Made by a program: the position numbers and the translations under genes. Positions 63,220 through 64,000 of a stretch of 64,000 nucleotides of DNA are shown one piece after another. The first letter of the stretch is position 1. Each line of letters opens with the position of its first letter. The stretch is from contig OY978527.1 in NCBI GenBank assembly GCA_963854835.1, positions 44,342,040-44,406,039 on the forward strand, written 5' to 3'. Source of the DNA: Megamerina dolium (Eukaryota > Arthropoda > Insecta > Diptera > Megamerinidae). The notes under the pieces are model-generated. The model was not told the DNA's origin and searched no databases. It saw only the letters and a list, made by a program, of their open reading frames with translations.

Positions 63220-64000
63220 GGCACTGTTTGCGATTACGGAATGCGTGTTTGTAAACGTTTTTATTGTTGCGCAATTTAAAAACGATCTCTATGATTGGGT
63301 AAAGCTGTTTGGAGTTTCTAATTTAACTTTTCGCTGCGACTGCTGCTGGCGGAAGTCGTAGGCGCGAGTAATATTTTCACCAAGTTGTTTACGTTTACTT
63401 CACTCTTGCGTTGTTTAATTCATAATACACTTTAGCTGCCACTTCATTTTGTATGGCTTCACACCTTTTTTTACATTAATTCGCTATTGCCTTTTTTATT
63501 TTGTTTCTAAATTTTCAATAATTAATGTTTTTCTTTTTTTTTTCCTACATTAAATTACCTAAATAACTTTTTCACTTCACTCTGCACACAAACGTCAAAT
63601 ACTGACTGACTGATTGGATTTTGACATTGGCGTTATTCACACTCACGAGTGTTAACCCAGCAACTATGCTTGGGTATAAGCACAATTCATATGAAAAATA
63701 CTTTATATTTTTTCACAAGCGACGGACGATAATGTAATGTGTACAAAAGCATATTCATTCAATTTATCAATATCAAACTTTTAAACGACATAATTGTTAT
63801 TAAATTAAGTTACATTAGTTTTTGTGTCTAAAGTTTAGATCTGAATAAAACCTTTGCATTCACATGGTGATTTAGTTTTGAATGAATAGATCTAAAACTC
63901 CTCAACATTTGTCAAACTCAATAAACAGTAGTTATAGTCAAAATTATAATCATTTTAAGGATATATTTCGCAAACACAAATATGTTAAACAGCTGATCTT
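63220..64000 (-). promoter_or_regulatory. 5' leader and promoter region of S6kII
   Basis: Reading leftward into the gene, the 400 bases before the start codon are more G+C rich than the flanks and should hold the leader. No TATA box was assigned. A CTGA/CTGG repeat-like stretch and ACACTCACGAGTGTT, a short palindrome, lie at about 63600-63655. Beyond about 63700 the sequence returns to ordinary A+T-rich DNA. Confidence 0.4.

Noticed and set aside
1..64000. CRISPR arrays, operons, ribosome binding sites, riboswitches
   Set aside because: The window is eukaryotic; direct repeats seen are microsatellites or tandem duplications without spacers.

Overview
The window is nuclear DNA from a higher fly, most likely a tephritid fruit fly. 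The evidence is a very A+T-rich background, spliceosomal introns, insect-type orthologues, and transposons typical of Diptera. One of these is a DD41D mariner-like element of the kind first described as 'rosa' in Ceratitis rosa. The species assignment is inference; no search was run.

Region 1-50.2 kb is a gene desert of intergenic or long-intron sequence. I can support no complete protein-coding host gene in it. It is a graveyard of mobile elements. There are several decayed DD34D mariner copies (about 1.0-1.7, 18.1-18.4, 24.5-24.9, 31.0-31.7 and 34.85-35.4 kb). There are DD41D relatives at 13.1, 29.4-29.9 and 47.8-49.1 kb, the last with clear terminal repeats and TA target duplication. There are fragments of non-LTR retrotransposons (RNase H tail at 12.4-13.1 kb, possible second tail at 39.0 kb, RTE-like pieces at 19.4-19.8 and perhaps 27.6 kb). 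A tRNA-headed SINE-like family has four copies and one scrap. A dispersed repeat with internal periodicity lies at 46.7-47.6 kb, with a related piece near 24 kb. Microsatellites fill much of the rest. Two candidate first exons (minus strand at 10.56 kb, plus strand at 37.23 kb) are offered at low confidence.

Region 50.2-64 kb is the gene-dense part. A CLUAP1/IFT38 orthologue (plus, three coding exons, 500 aa) is tail-to-tail with an unrecognised minus-strand gene of which three 3' coding exons are seen. A 416-bp MITE-like element with TATCGATA boxes follows. Then comes a PPM1H/J/M-type PP2C phosphatase (plus, 638 or 660 aa depending on the last exon, with one GC-AG intron). It is tail-to-tail with the RSK-type double kinase S6kII (minus, two coding exons, 837 aa).

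The genes are not an operon and do not share one pathway. CLUAP1 serves intraflagellar transport in ciliated cells. The PP2C and RSK are signalling enzymes of opposite sign, but nothing here shows that they act on the same substrates.
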